A stretch of DNA of 64,000 bases, from contig NC_029521.1 of NCBI RefSeq assembly GCF_001577835.2, forward strand, positions 19,932,470 to 19,996,469. Reading direction: 5' to 3'. The notes under the pieces are model-generated. The model had not been told where the DNA came from. It ran no database searches and saw only the letters and a program-made list of their open reading frames with translations. Below, piece after piece: positions 39,523-54,100 of this stretch; position 1 is the stretch's first letter; every line of letters starts with the position of its first letter. This DNA is from Coturnix japonica (lineage: Eukaryota; Chordata; Aves; Galliformes; Phasianidae). Position numbers and translations under genes: made by a program.

Positions 39523-42500
39523 TTTATTCTGGCTGTGTCTCAAGGCTCACCATGGGAGAGGAGCTCTGGGAACGTGCCAGGAGTTAGGCTACAGCTCATT
39601 AAAAAAAGAAGGAGCAAGGGGGAAAGGAAGGGAACCAAATCCCAGCCTCAGCAGGTGACCACCCTGCCCAGCCCACAGCTGGAGATGGGCAGAAGGAATG
39701 TGCCCGTGGGACCTCCCGCTTCTGTTCTGGTATTAAACATGGGGACAAAGACCGTGGCCCTCGTGACAATCGACCCAGTGGGGTTTGCTGGCAGGATGAA
39801 GGAGGGATTTCATATGGAGACCTCTCCAGGGACAGCTGGGTCTCCTGCTGTTCCCCGTCCTTCTGGGAAGCTGTTATTGCTCCTTGGGGAACAGCAGCAG
39901 GGCAAGGCTCAGCACATGAGTGCATCATGCATGCCACTGGGAGACCTAGTAAAGTCCTCTTGGTCACTGCTCTTCAGACCTCTCACCCCATGCCCCCAGT
40001 GCAACATAAAGGTGGGCATCAACAGACCCACCCATTGCTGCAGGCACCGCTTGATGACCGCCTGGCATTAATGTCCTCATAGTAACCCTCTGTCCACGTG
40101 AGCCAAGTGCACCAGCTAAGAACCCTGTTTTTGCAGCGCTGTCTCCACTCGTGCAAAGCTCCATCTCCATCCCTCCCACTCTTCCCTCCTGACCTTCAGC
40201 CACACGGGTCACCTCCCTGTCTCCTCTCCCAGGCCAGCTCCTCTCCTCACACCTCTCACCAAGGAGAGCTGCTGGTGCTGTGCCTCAGCACATACACACT
40301 GACCACATCAGCCACAATCAGACCTACGGGTGCGAAAGGAAGGTGCTCTCAGAGACGTGCTGCCCCATCAGAGCTGGGATGCTGAGGAACTGAGAGCCAA
40401 GTGTGGAGCCCTGCTCAGACTGAGGAAGGAGTGCATGGTGGGGGCAGGGAGCATACCTGGGACAGAGGAACGCACGTGGCAGCCTCCAGTTTTCTCAGTG
40501 TTGTTAGAAATAAAAAATAAACTTAAAAAGAAAGAAGGATCCTTTGGAGCAGGAGCAGGTGGCAGGTAGGCGGAGCACGGTGGTCCAAGTCAGCTTCCAG
40601 TTTAGGAACAAGTGTAAAGCATTTCAATGTTTCTGATGTCCAGGCTTCTCAACTTGGCACCTGCATCCTTCCCTTCCAGTAGCGGATGTGTCCGTCCCTG
40701 AAGGTTCGTGGGGAGGAGACGGCTGCACAAGTTCTCTCGCTGCCAATTCCTTCGTGCCATTTTCTATTTGCATATTTTAAAGCAAGCTGAATTCCTCTGA
40801 GGAGGAGAATTGATATTTGCAGCAGAACGGTGTCCTATTGCCAAAGGAGTCACGAGCAGGAGATGGTGTGGCACAGGGATTGTCCTGCTCTGGATGTCCC
40901 ACACCTGCAGTACTTGGATCCCGCAGTCCAAGGGGAAGGCTATGAGAGCTCCCTGCTGGTGGGAGAAGCGACCATCTCTATGCAGCAGAGGTATTTCATT
41001 TCAAGGTGATGTGCAACACTTAAAGCCCACAGACACCTCCGGCCCCTTATATCTCCTTTCTGTAGGCAGGTGCTAGCTCTTTTCACCATTAGCTCTGCAA
41101 TTGCTCCAGCCTGGCTGAGGGATTACCTGTTCAGATCACGCTGAAACCTCTCCCAGGTGCTCCCGCACTCTCACACACACATGTACACATATCCTAAGGG
41201 GGGAGTTTTGAGAAAGCCACTCTCCTCTGACTCTGGGAGATGCACTTACCAGATTGCTCCTCCCTGGGTGCACAATGAACACCACCAAGTGCCGGCCTGT
41301 GGCAGCTTCAAGTTCAAGTTACGTCAGTTCATGCTTCCTTCCTTGCTATCAGAAAATGTGTACAACAACTCGGGGCTGGGTGAAGAATCCTCACCCTCCT
41401 GCAGTTCTATACAAAGTACCCAGACACGGCCCCTACTTGAAGGGGAGACACTGTCCCTATGTTTGACAAAGAATGGGAGTTCAGCTGTTGCTCACAAACT
41501 GTACCTTAAACAGCTCTAGATAGCAGAGTTCGGACTACAGTACCACTTGAAATACCCAGCAGTGCTCAGAAGTTACAACACAGCAGCACGGAGCAGCAGG
41601 GCTACGACAACCACAGCAATCAGCAATGGTGTGCTCCCTGCGCCTGGCCAGCCAATCTTCTGGTTCTCCCAGACTTCTGTAGATAACAAAATAAAACACA
41701 CCTCTGCAGGTGCTACCCACGGAGATGCGACTAGAACATTAGGAAGTTCTGCAGCCATCAGAGGATTGAATAACAGATGACTGTTTTCTACAGTAACCTA
41801 AACGTAGAAGACAAAGGATGACCAGAGGACCAGAGAAAAGGTGAGATCTGAAGCCAAGGTTTATCCCCTACTGATACATAACCATGCTGCAGATCTTGTA
41901 AAAACTGAACTTAGAGGAACCGTGTGCAAGTAGGATTAAGAATTAGACTCAGAACTTGAACTGAGAGAAGTCTGGGATGTAAACTTGGACGCTCTCTGCT
42001 CCCCTGACAATTTTGCTTTGGGACTGCAGTGTGCCTGAAATCCACAACAACCTTCTTAGACTCTAAAGTAGCATCAAAACTAGTTGCAGATGAACTTATA
42101 ATTACTATCCAGAACATTTAGGACTCTGCAAAGGTAAGTTGTACTGTCAGTGCTACCTGAGCAGCGTAGAGCTAACCTGTGAGACCCTTTTCACAGCAAT
42201 AGTTTGGACAGAAAACAGGAGTGTCATCACATGCTTTGAGCTGCTCTTTCAAACTGATGCAGACTCCAGGCTCAACGAAAATACAAGAGCTGGGTGCTCA
42301 GCATTGCTGCTCACCTGCTTTCCATTCCTCTGTACATCCACTGCCATCTCGTCCATCCTGGCTGTCACCAAAACAATTTAAGCCCTCTGGGCTGCTCTCT
42401 GGGGACCCTTGGTCCAGCTCCTTGCAAAACTCCATTGATGGAAAAAGCACATCCCAAGCAATTAGAAACAACACAACTGCTTCCCCAGCAATGTGATACT

Positions 42501-45101
42501 GATGAGAATAGCTGAATGAAATGTCCTGTCTGCCAAGTTCCAAGTTTAAAGGGTGTTAGAAAGCCCATTTAAAAGCCTTCCAGCCCAGAGACAAAGGACT
42601 CTGATTTCCCACTGCAGGACTGGAGCACCTCCCCACTGAAGCAGCGGGGTTTATTCAAGATGTGGGCATGGCCTGGAATGGCCAAAGACTGATATACATC
42701 CTTTTTTGATCCAGTTGCAGGCCTGCTGCAATTCCCTTCAGCTCTGTAAAAAGAGCCATGTCACACTGGATCTCTGTCTAGTTCAGAGACATGCAGAACT
42801 GTTTCACACGTCCCTCCCCTCCAGGGCTATTTTTATCTCCTAAACAACAGCAATTTGCAAAAGGCTCAGCTAGAGAGCAAAGATCCAGCTCAGCTACCAG
42901 CAAAGGGACTAATCATCCCGTGTCCCTAAACCGCAATGCAGCATGCACACAGGTTAGAGAAGCACACACAAAGGCGATCCTATCCCTCCCATCTAAGGCA
43001 TTTTAGCAAGGCCAGCCCCAGAACTGCCTCAGAACTGCTAACCTCACTGCCTGTGCTCACGGCCACTGCTACACCCACCTGCCATCACCAGGGGACTGTG
43101 CCTTTGGATGGAAGGACAGGGGTATATCCAGTCCCCCTCCTTGCCCCAGCCTCAAACCTCATCCAACACAGGGCATTATTCCTAAGCCATCGGCAACACA
43201 CTGTCTTCAGGGAGAACAACAGGGGTTAGATTGTCCTTTGCACAAATGATTCCTCTGTTAGTGAAATACTGCCCTCAGACAATGCTGCGCTGGGATGGGG
43301 GGAACTGAACATCAGCCCCAGTCCCTCATGCTTGGGACATCGGCAGAGGGAGAGCTTAACTTTTCACTGAGAAGCATTCCCCAGCCAAGCAGATGTTAAA
43401 GGAGACTACAATGCACATCCAGCTTTCAGAGGGTTAGCAGAGCAGGCAGGAGAGAACGGAGATGGATTTGGCTCATCGTAGTCAAATTTCAAGGGTCCTC
43501 TCTTAAAAGAATGGTCAGAACAGCCAAAAGCTGCAGCGGGTGGGGGGGTGAGGTCTGGCTATATAAGTGTTTCTGTCACTCTTCAGAGCTGAAAGCTTTT
43601 ACAAAGGCCTAGCAATGGAGATGGATTTCAGTGGGAGAGTAGCAGCCTCCTCCCCACCCACCCTCCCACCCTGAGGTGACTCTCCCAGCAGGGTGCACTG
43701 TGGCTGTAAGTCTTCTGCTTAACAGCAAAGCAACACATTCTGGCAACATCTTAAATATATTCACAGGACATCTGTGACTGGGTTTGGAGGGAAACCAAAC
43801 AGGGTAAAGGGAAGGGGAGTGAATGGGAGAACGGGGACGAGGGAGGAAAGGGAAGGGGAGGTTTAAAAATGTTATTTAGTTCATGAAAGATAAAAGTCAT
43901 CTTCTGATATAGCAGCACTTTAGCAGTCAGCCACGCTGAGTAGACCCTGTCTGAGATCAACCGCATGCCAACTTTGTTCCAGAAACAAGTCTGAGAGCCT
44001 CTCTCTTCAGCAAGTATTGGTTACGTGGATAGTTCTTTTGTCCTGGCATTGGCAGATAATTTAAATACTGCAGCTTAAATGAGTCCTGAGAACAAAAAAG
44101 AGAAGAAACCAAACAAACCCCATTTGTACCAAGTCTTCTAATGATTGAAAATAACATCCTACTGATCAGAGTGTTTGAGAAAATCAAGATAGCTGATGTG
44201 ACAGCCCTGGCACATCACTGTGTATTTACTCATCAAACAAGATTCAAGACGTGCTCCAGAACAGCATTTTCATGGCAAAATGTCACTGTGAACACCCCCT
44301 GCAGAAACCTGCCAGCTCATCTGCCTTTTTTCTCAAGCCTCTAACAGCATCAAAGTGGTCAATCGTGCCATGTCACTGTGATTACAAACATCAGATCCAC
44401 TGTGCAACTGACCCAAACTTAAGAAACACAAATTCCTCCCCACGTTATGTTGGCCAAGACAAAGGGGGTAAGGCAATGAGTAAATCAGCCAGGCTCAGAC
44501 ATGAGCGATTTACACCCATGCTGTAGCATAAAGGAGTGCTAGGCCCAGCCTGTAAATGATTTTGCACACTGATGCAGCTTGATTTAATTTGCCTGGTCTT
44601 GTGCCTCAGTGCCTCCTCCCTTAGCCAAGCGGTTCTCTTGAATCAGCTTGCTGCAGAGCGAGAAGAATGGTCACCACTTCAGCGGGAAGGAATAAAGCTG
44701 ATGCCTCTTGGCAAAACACTCCTTCCTGGTGACAACTGCCCAGGGTCAGGCCATCTGCATCCCCTTGTTAGGCAGCAGCTGCTCTACTCGCTCTGCAGAA
44801 ACCCTTCTTCCTTCTAGGCAGCAGTAATAGCTGATTTAATTATTGATGATGATGGACAGTGGAGGAGTTCTTCAGGGGGAACTCATGGGCACCACATGTC
44901 AAGAATACTTGGATAAAACCCTTCTTTTACGGCAATAGAACCACTCCTGTCCTTTTACAGGACATTGCAGTTACTGTCCAATCACGATGAGGAATACCGA
45001 TAGACCCAGCTAAGTATTCAAACTGCATGCTCACATTACGTCCAGTGTCATCTTTGAGATCATTTTTACCTGTGCGAGTGTGAGGTACAGTGTACTGTTA
45101 T
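39523..45101 (-). terminator. BTRC: BTRC 3' UTR and candidate polyadenylation signals
   Basis: On the minus strand the canonical AATAAA words downstream of the BTRC stop lie at 42650-42655 (about 2.45 kb of 3' UTR) and at 39523-39528 (about 5.6 kb). Human BTRC has a multi-kilobase 3' UTR, so a long form is expected, but which signal is used, or whether a non-canonical one is, cannot be read from sequence. I saw no repeats or coding exons within it. Confidence 0.5.
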
Positions 45102-48100
45102 TTATCTTGAGATGTAGGTGTATGTTCTGGACGGGGAACGAGTGGATTCTGCTTGGGCAGCTGGGTCATTCAGAAAATCCCAGATGAGGATGGTGTCATC
45201 GTGTGAGCTGCTGACAATCTGGAACTCGTCAAACTGAAGTCGAAAAACTCTTCCAGAATGCTCCTAAATGGAAGACATGGCGTGTTAATTCACAAATTCC
45301 AGCATTGTATCAATTTCTCAGTCAGTAAACTCCATACAACACACTGCCCAGACCTATCACTAAACCACCCTTGGTGAAACAAGTTTGCCATATCAGTGTT
45401 CTTGGCTCACAAGGAATTTTACATTACATTTGTAGTATTATTCCTTCAGTCCCTATGAATGCACTGTGCAGAACAAACCAAGACCCCTCCACTATACAAG
45501 GCAGCCTTGCGAGGCTGATGGGAGCAAATCCTGCCTTGTTCTTTGGCTCCCTCCTGAAATCACGGTGTTCCCAGATGCTGAAGGTTACAGGGGGATTAGG
45601 ATTTTGCAGTCAAGGCTTGGCAACACTGCTCCTGCTCAAGAGGGAAAAGCTTAACACTGGAGGACACTAAGGAGCCTGTTGTAAAGAAGTCCAGTGACAC
45701 AGTAATAATTCCTCTTAAGCAGTTCTAAAAATATGAACTAGAAAGCGCATTCTTTATAGGCAGCTTGCATTCTGCTCTGAGGCTGAGTGGAAATGGCATG
45801 ACGACTTGGCAAGAGTTCAGACTGTAATTAACAGGAGGTAACAGAAAGATCCTGAATATCACAAAGCAAATCCAGAAGGCTTTCCCTTTTGCACTGGCTG
45901 CTTTTTCTTGGTGCTTACTGCCACAGGAGCGAGCAGCAGCCTCCTCAGGAAGAAGGGAACAGAGACCATGCAGTTGGGACAAGCCCTCTCTCTCTAATAC
46001 ACATCCCTCTGTGGCCCAGGGTCAGAAAAAAAAATGCTCAGAAGCATTTTACAGCTTTTTCAAATATTTGGACAAAAGAGAAGCTTCTAAAACGGAAGGC
46101 TGTGTCTTATGGCACAGGACTCTGAAAATACAGCTTGGTTTAAAAACACGGAGAGAACAGAACAGCTGCCTTATAGGGAGCCTCTGAAGCTCTAAATCAA
46201 ATACACACAATCCAAAATCAGATTCTATTTTGATGACAATTTTATTATAGAGCCCAATCATTGGGACCTTCCTGGTCTTCTGACCCAATAACCCTAGTGC
46301 ACCTTACAAGCACTTCATGGGTTTACTCAGTACTAAAAAGAAAAGCATTTCCAGACCCTGTATCCCTGTATTGTATCAGTGAAGTAAAGCAATTCTTGCT
46401 AAAAAATATCACTACAATGGCCAGATCCACTGATAGACCCTTAGCAGATGCACCAAGAGAGAAGTGTTTCTACAAACTATTTTGAAAAGCCTTTTTCCTC
46501 TCAGCCACTGTAGGCTAAGACTGCCCTAGAAGTTCCATGCAGCCATCCCCATTGCATTTGCAGTGACAATAAGCAGACTGCACACCCTAAGCTGAGGCTG
46601 CAGGAAGCCGGGCCCTTCAGCTCAGAAGGAGAGTTGTGCTGTTTGCTTTTTCTGTGCCTGGAAAGCTTCTGTGACACTCGTGTGGCTGCTGTTCCAGCTA
46701 ACGGGAGGGACCTGGCACGCAGAGAGCATTTGTTATCTGTGCACTTTCCTCCTACTGTTTGAAAATTGAACACGAGCAGCGGGAGACTCACGATGTTCAT
46801 TGTGCAGCCAGGTTTAATTTTGGAGGCCGAGAGAAGAGAGGGGGAAAAAAAAACCACCACAACTATGGGTAAGCGGGTATAAGGACGCCCTGTTGTCATA
46901 AACATGAAAAGCCCTAAAAGCACTACGACAGCCTCCTCTGCCCCTCCTCTTCTGGCCTCCTCCATCGCTATCAAACAGGGATTTATGAGTATCCATGTGT
47001 CGAGATTCCTACAGTGTTTCCATCCCACCGCTTCTGATTTATAATACAATTAGTTGGGGCACTTTGGCTGTCCACTGCTGGAAAATGCAGAGGAAATCGC
47101 ACCAGTTAAATTAAGTCTACAGGTTACTAGGCACACATTTGTCTCGGGCTGGAGCAGAAACACCACTAATATCACACTGAAGTCTTGGACTCTCGGGATA
47201 CGTGTTCATGGGCACAGAGCTGTTCCACAGTTTGCAGCTGGGTGGCTGATGACAAAAAGGTTTTCTGGATTTCAGCCATGAAACTATTTGTAGTTCTCTG
47301 TGGCTACCAAGGAGGTTTTTCAACACAGCATCTGCAGGCATCCAAGGCTCTCACTGACTCTTACTCTGCAGCTTATGGTACAAATATAGGATTGGAGAAG
47401 AGCTAGTGTGGCTTAATGACCTACTGCCTGTCAACCCTCAGAGCCTGTGCAAAATGTGAAGCAAAATACTTTAGTGAAATTTGGGTGGTAGATGAGGGTG
47501 CAGGTGAAAATGAAAAGGTTGTTTTTGTGTGTTTATTTTCCCCATCAGATTTTGGAATTTACCGCTTTTCTTTAAGAAACTCCCTGCCAACAGCTCATGG
47601 AAAAAGGCACAGTTAAGCAAAGCCACCAACACATGAATTCCAAGCACAAGTCTCAAAAATGACTTAGTTCTTAACTTCAAATCAAGAAGCCAGATCTCTA
47701 GAAATGACTTTTAGATCCTGCAGGCTGGTGCTAAACTGACTTGAATTTCCATGGCTCAAGACAGCCCTGAGCAAGAACACTTTCCTTCTCCCTTCACCAC
47801 CCTTACCCAATGCTCTTACCACAAGGGTTCGTAAGCAGAGAGTCCCAGCTGGAGCACGGGGGTCCAAAGCAGCCACCAGATCCCATACCTTAATTTTCCT
47901 AGTAGTGAAAAAAATAGAGAAACACACATCTCTGTTAAAAAGGAAAGGTGAAGTGCTCACAGGAAAAGAGAACAAACAAAAAGCTGTTAGTGCAGCTGAG
48001 CTGATACAGCAGCTCAAGGAAAATTACAGGAATCCTGCTCCTGTAGTTCTTGCACTTCTCCTTCATAATGCTCATAGAACTTAAAGGGAGAAAGGAATAC

Positions 48101-51100
48101 GCTGTTGGCAAAGTAAAACATAAAAAAAGCAGGCAATAGTAACTAACAGAAACATATGGGAGGGTTAATGCACGCTAGTCCTAGTGGCAAATGGATCAGA
48201 AGACAACCACAGAAGGGAAACACTGCTCTTACCAATGGCTGAGCTAGAAGATGTTTCACATCAAGTCTACCTGATATTTTTATGAGCTAAAGAAATGGAC
48301 CACATGTATCAAATCACACTGACATTTTGAGAAGGAAGAAACAACAACAGGTGTATGTTGTAGAATCAGCCTGACTTACTGGCCATGACAGGAAACTCCT
48401 GGTATGACAGACAAGAAATCTAACTCTTATAAGGAAGATCCAGCAAAGTGGGATGTGAGACACTGAGAAAGACAGGAGGATGCAAGGCATTAGCCAGCCT
48501 CACCCATCATATGCTCCGCTGACTATCCTCTTGTTATCAAAGCGTATGCATCTCACCAGCTCTTCGTGGCCTTCCAGTACTCGCAAACATGCCCCACACT
48601 CGATATCCCACAGCCTGGAAGAGATCAGGAAGAAGCACTGAGAACTTCTGAATTTCTGATTATTTCAAGGAAACGTTTGGCCTTTGCTTGTAGTTAATGA
48701 AAACTAGGGGATAAAGTTTATGATGAAGCACCAAAGAACAAACAAACTATTCATCACTCCTTTTCCTGCAGTTCAACTAATGCATGTTTTTCAACAAGAC
48801 TCTGTTATGTGACAGTATCACGTGGGGGATTATTCGGATACCCAAGCATTTTAAGATCAGCCATGCCCACCATCTACTTCGCTATTAACACAAGACACAG
48901 GATATCTCCCAGTTATCTTCATGAGCAGCCTGACTTTATTTTACTTAAGTCAGATTTTCATAAAAGTATCTCACTTTGATTTGAAGATGTTAAGTGAGAG
49001 ACTCACCAGACCTCCTGGACCCTTACTCCAAAGGTAAAAGCACCTTCACAAGACACACACCCCTTCTATGCCCCTACACGCCCTATTTATGATTTGCAAA
49101 CTAACATCAGACAAATTGTGCATACAGTGGTGAAAGGTACAAGAACTTACAAGCCCTTTATATTTGTCACTTTCTCCCACTGAAGGTGTATTCGCTCTGT
49201 AACGAAGGTAACTTATGCATAAGCTAAAATGGGCATTCTATGTGTATTTGTAATGCATTTTCTTCTTGTGCTCAAATGATTTTCTAAGAAGTAAGCCTAT
49301 TTTTTTTTTTTTTGATACTTTTGTCAGCTCTTTGTGGGGATTCCCAATTAGAACAGATAAAGAGAAATAATTTGCTGACAAGAACTGAAATTCTTGACAT
49401 GTACTGTTTGCAGGTGTTCCACCTCCAGATGACATGAACTTGGTTCACAACAAATGGAATCTTTCAATAGCAGTATCTGCTGAGGCTCTGACACACAGCT
49501 GAGAAAAAGCAGTCACAGATGTTCTTGAATGCTCGTTCAATTAGAGTTCAGACTGACAGGGACTTCATGGTAGTGAGGTTCATGGTTCACGGAATTTGTC
49601 TGGGTGACACCACGCAAAGAAGTACAGCTGCTATGGGGTCAGGTCACTTTTCCTTGAGAAACTGAGAGAGAGATAAATCGTCCCCACATACTTCAATCCC
49701 GAGGTCCCCCAGGGAATAATCCAGACCCAGTGGATGTGTGCCCGAGGATGGTGGGTAATCATTTCATCTGTCCTGCTACAACAAGCTGCTCTCACTACGG
49801 AAGACTGGGGAATGAACAGAACTCTTCTGTTCTATAACTGCACTGGGAAAGGGTTAGTTTATCACAGAGGTTGGAAAAGACCACCAAGATCACTGAGCCC
49901 AACCATCAACCCATCACCACCACGGCCACTAAACCATATCAATAGGTGTCACACATCTGAGGCCAAAGAGGAACAGAAGATGATTCCTCAGTCTGTGAAG
50001 CTGAGTGTTCATCAACCTGTGAAGACTCCAAAGGTTTTTGCATTAGCACCAACATACCAGTTAAGGTCAGAGAAAGCAAATCCATGCTAAAGTTCAGCCA
50101 AAGGCACTCTGGCTGGTCAGAGAGCATTACGTTTCCTGCCAAGGACTGCAAATGGGATGCACAATGCCAGAAATGAATTGGTGCAGAAAGGTCTGAAGAG
50201 CAATCCTGTGCCAGGAACTTTTGTGCCATGTGTTTCCACTCCTTGCCATCAATCCTGAGGTTGCCAGCAGCTTGGCAAGGCTGCTCCGCATTGAATTAGG
50301 CTTGTATTATCAGGTCCTAGTCTGAGGTTTTTAACTGAATTTGACTGTGATTTAGAAAAGACGATTGCAACCCTTAGCTCTGAGAGCAATGGGCTTCCAC
50401 ACACAAAAGGAGTAACTGTGTATGTAACTATGTAAGAACAGCATATCTAGAATTGGTTCTAAAGGAACCTCCCAGATTTGGTTATCTCCTCAAATTTCTA
50501 CTTCTTTAAATAGTCAAAGGACCAAGCAGAAACAAAACAGAACTTAAATCATTTTTATACACGGAGTCTCTCTACAGGAGAAAGTTACTGATTTCTCGGC
50601 TACTTCCTTATCTTCACGGTTGAAGAATGAGTAATCACACAGTAATCACACACAGTCAGCTCCTTTTGCAAAAAAAAGTTTGCCTGTAACCGAGGAATGG
50701 CCAACTTCAAATTCAATACCAAGAGGCAATCCCTATTAAAGGCCAACACAACATCTGGTATTTTACAATGGATTAAAATCAAACATGCAAAACACCGAGC
50801 CACCCACGGAGAGGACTTAGTAACCTGCCCTTGCTTAATCACTCTTCCTCTGACATGTGCCTTCTGCTAATGGCTGGGAGGAAGCTACGTGAACAGGTAA
50901 ACCTTGTGCCCTGCCCACACAGCTGCCAAATCTGACTTCCATTAAGATTCACTGCCAACATTCCTGAAATTCTAGCACAATTTATCTGTCAGTTAGGGAT
51001 TTTGTCCAGTGTAAGCATAAAAGTCATCGCACTCCTCTTTAGCATTATCACTACATTGACATTTATTTTTATTAGTATTACGTCTATTTTAGATCCTTCC

Positions 51101-54100
51101 CTAAACGGTGCAGTATTTAACTATTTCTTACTCTGAGACCAAGTTTCATAGTACAGAAGCAGAGGGTTATTTTTTCCATCTGGAGTTTTTACTACATATA
51201 TGGTGCTACTCTTACACAATGTCTATTAATAGTTTTTGCCTTGATAAAGAGACAGACACCCCAGCTCTTTAGCTCATGCTTTCAGGCAACCACACACTAA
51301 AACCCAGTGCAACAATCCAGTGATGACTGTCAAAGGACCTCCATTTTCCAGAGCGCAAAGCATGGAGAAGCACTGTTTTGCAAACAAAGTCCACAGACAA
51401 ACATCTGCGTGAATCACTCTCACTGAGGAGAAATAAATTCTAACATCAAAAGTGAAGACTTTCTGCTTAGGCTGTCCAGGCTTCCAGTTTTATCAGAAGG
51501 AACACAATTCTTCAAAGCAGTGATCAATTCAAAATGGAGGCACCTCTTCCTCCTGCTTGAACGACAGAGCCGCTTCCCCACACAACTTACACTCCTATTC
51601 CAGCTTGCTGAGTACTCCCAGAGATAAGTGGGGCACCCCTCTGCCAGCAGCTGCTGGATGTAGGGAGAAATCCTGGCTCACGATACCAGAAGGAGTTAAA
51701 TCTCAGATTGCAGCAAGGGCAGCTGGAGAAGTGCAAAAGGCAGCAAACTGAACTTCATGCTCTAAACCAGCTGTTCCAAACTTAACCCGGTGCCAAGTAC
51801 CACAAGAAGAGCTTGGCCAGAGCCCAGGAGGATTTCTGCAGAGGATTAAATGCCTCTTACTGCAAATCTGACCCCTTTAACTAGACACATAGCCCAATTA
51901 AAATATCACAAGAGGACATCACAGAAAGTGTTACTTGCCAGCTCTTTCATACACCAGAATTGTCAGAGCAATGGAACTTGTTGATTAGTATGGGACTCCT
52001 GAGATACAGGGGATGAAAGACAACACAGTAAAACAGACTTCTAATATCTCTTCCCAGTAGTTCCCAATGTTCTCTACCAAAGGAAGCATATTTCAAGGAA
52101 GACAAGGGTACAGAGCACTTTGCTTGCCTAACCTCCATGCATCCCAGGGAATCAGAGACAACATGCTTGCAAAGAACTCTGCAACGGGGAATGTGTCTCT
52201 CACCTGATAGTATTATCTGAAGAGCCGCTCACTACTAGCCTGTCTCTGTACTGCAGACATGCAATGCCTCGTTTGTGGCCATTTAAGGTGCGCACAAATT
52301 CGCAGGTACTAGTGTTCCATACCTGTGACAGGAAAGGTGAAACCACACAGATAAAATTATTAAGAAGAGACTAACAAAAGATGGTATCTGTATGATACAG
52401 AGGTACACCTAGAATGTTCTTAATAGAACACACTTCCATAAGACCAGGAAAATCACCCCTCTGATGACTTGTGACTATAGCCTGAAAGTGTTCACAGCTT
52501 GGGACATAGCACACCGAAGGTTTTTGCCATACTGTACTAGAATCAGCTTCCAAAATCAGTCCTCAGCACTCCCAGGCTCTGTTTTAGTCTACACAGGAAC
52601 TGGATTTTCCTCAGCTTTAATGCAGCAAATCAGGATCACAGCAGTAAAACTCAAGTGACTCCTACCCACTCACCTTTGCTTTTGCCTCCTCTGACAACCC
52701 TTTATGTGACCAATGCTGAAACAGATTGTGAAACCGGTCAAATTGAAAAAGAACACAGGGAAAAAAAGAGTCTTTTTTCAACTGCATCTGCACCTGGATC
52801 TGACTTGCCATACAGCTCTGTCAGCAAGTCACACAAGCTCAGCAGATGAGTGGAAATGAGCAGGAGGAATACTGCTTCTAAAGGAAGACAAGTGTAATGA
52901 CAGCCAAAGACCATCTTTTCCCTGTCTGGTCATTGCTTTTTGTTAGTAAATACTCAGTGCTGCAAATAAAAAAACCTCTGAAATACCTCACCTTTATAGT
53001 TCTGTCACCTGATGCTGATACGATGTACTTGTCATCAAAGTCCACTACGTTGACAGCAGCGCGGTGCCCTACGAGTACCCTCCTCAGGGTGATGTCTGTT
53101 GGTGAAGCCATGTCCCACACAGCAATGGAACGGTCTTTGGAACACGTCACCATCATGCCGTTATTGAAGCGGAGGTGCAGTACTGCTTCGCAGTGGTGAA
53201 TCAGTGTGTTCAGCATCTCGCCGGCGTTCACATCCCACACCCTGCAGGTTCAGATATCAAACCAGACAGGTGAGAGTTAAAAACACTTACAGTAGTTTTT
53301 CTGCAGAGGGAGGAAGGGATGGGGAGAGGTAATTAACTCTCTAGCAATATTAGAGAAGAAAATGCCACAAGTTATAGCTAAATCTAATACATATTTCATT
53401 AAAAGATACGTTATATAAACCTATTGATTATGCATATAAAGACAGTCCAGCAGCCAAAGTCCCTGCAATGCAGTTAACACCATAAAAACAACCAGCCAGA
53501 AAAATGAAAAAGATTAAAAAAGCATTCCTTAATTAAGATAATTTAGTGCTTAAGGAAAGACATGAGATTGACAGCCCTAGAAACTGATGTTTCCTGGTCA
53601 AGTCAGCCTATCATGCTCCATTCCCAGTCACTGACTGCTTAAATGTGACCTGTGGAGAAGGAAGTTCAGAGATAGGTTTCATTTTTGATTTCTCTCACAG
53701 GACTGTCATCTCACAGGATAACTTACACAGAGGCAGAAGACAAGGTTATGCCTTTCAAACAAATGTAATTGCTGCAAGTTGCACAATGGGTTGCTTTTAC
53801 TCTGCAATGCATCTGGTACACAGCTACATTCTAGGAATGTGCTGAATACCCAAATTAAGACAGAACATTCATGTTGATTTAATGTTATTGGAACCAACTG
53901 TTTCTACTGAAAGATCATTTAAGATGAAATCTACACAAGGGCTTCATACGGAACTTCTAGGGCTTGAAATTAAGTTTTCAATCCTTAAAAATGTTTTGGG
54001 CTGTCCTGTTTGCAGGCTTCTTTCACTCTCCACAAAGAGATTTCTGTTGGCACTATCACACCTGTATCCCACTTACACTGCATGAGAGCAGAAAATGGCT

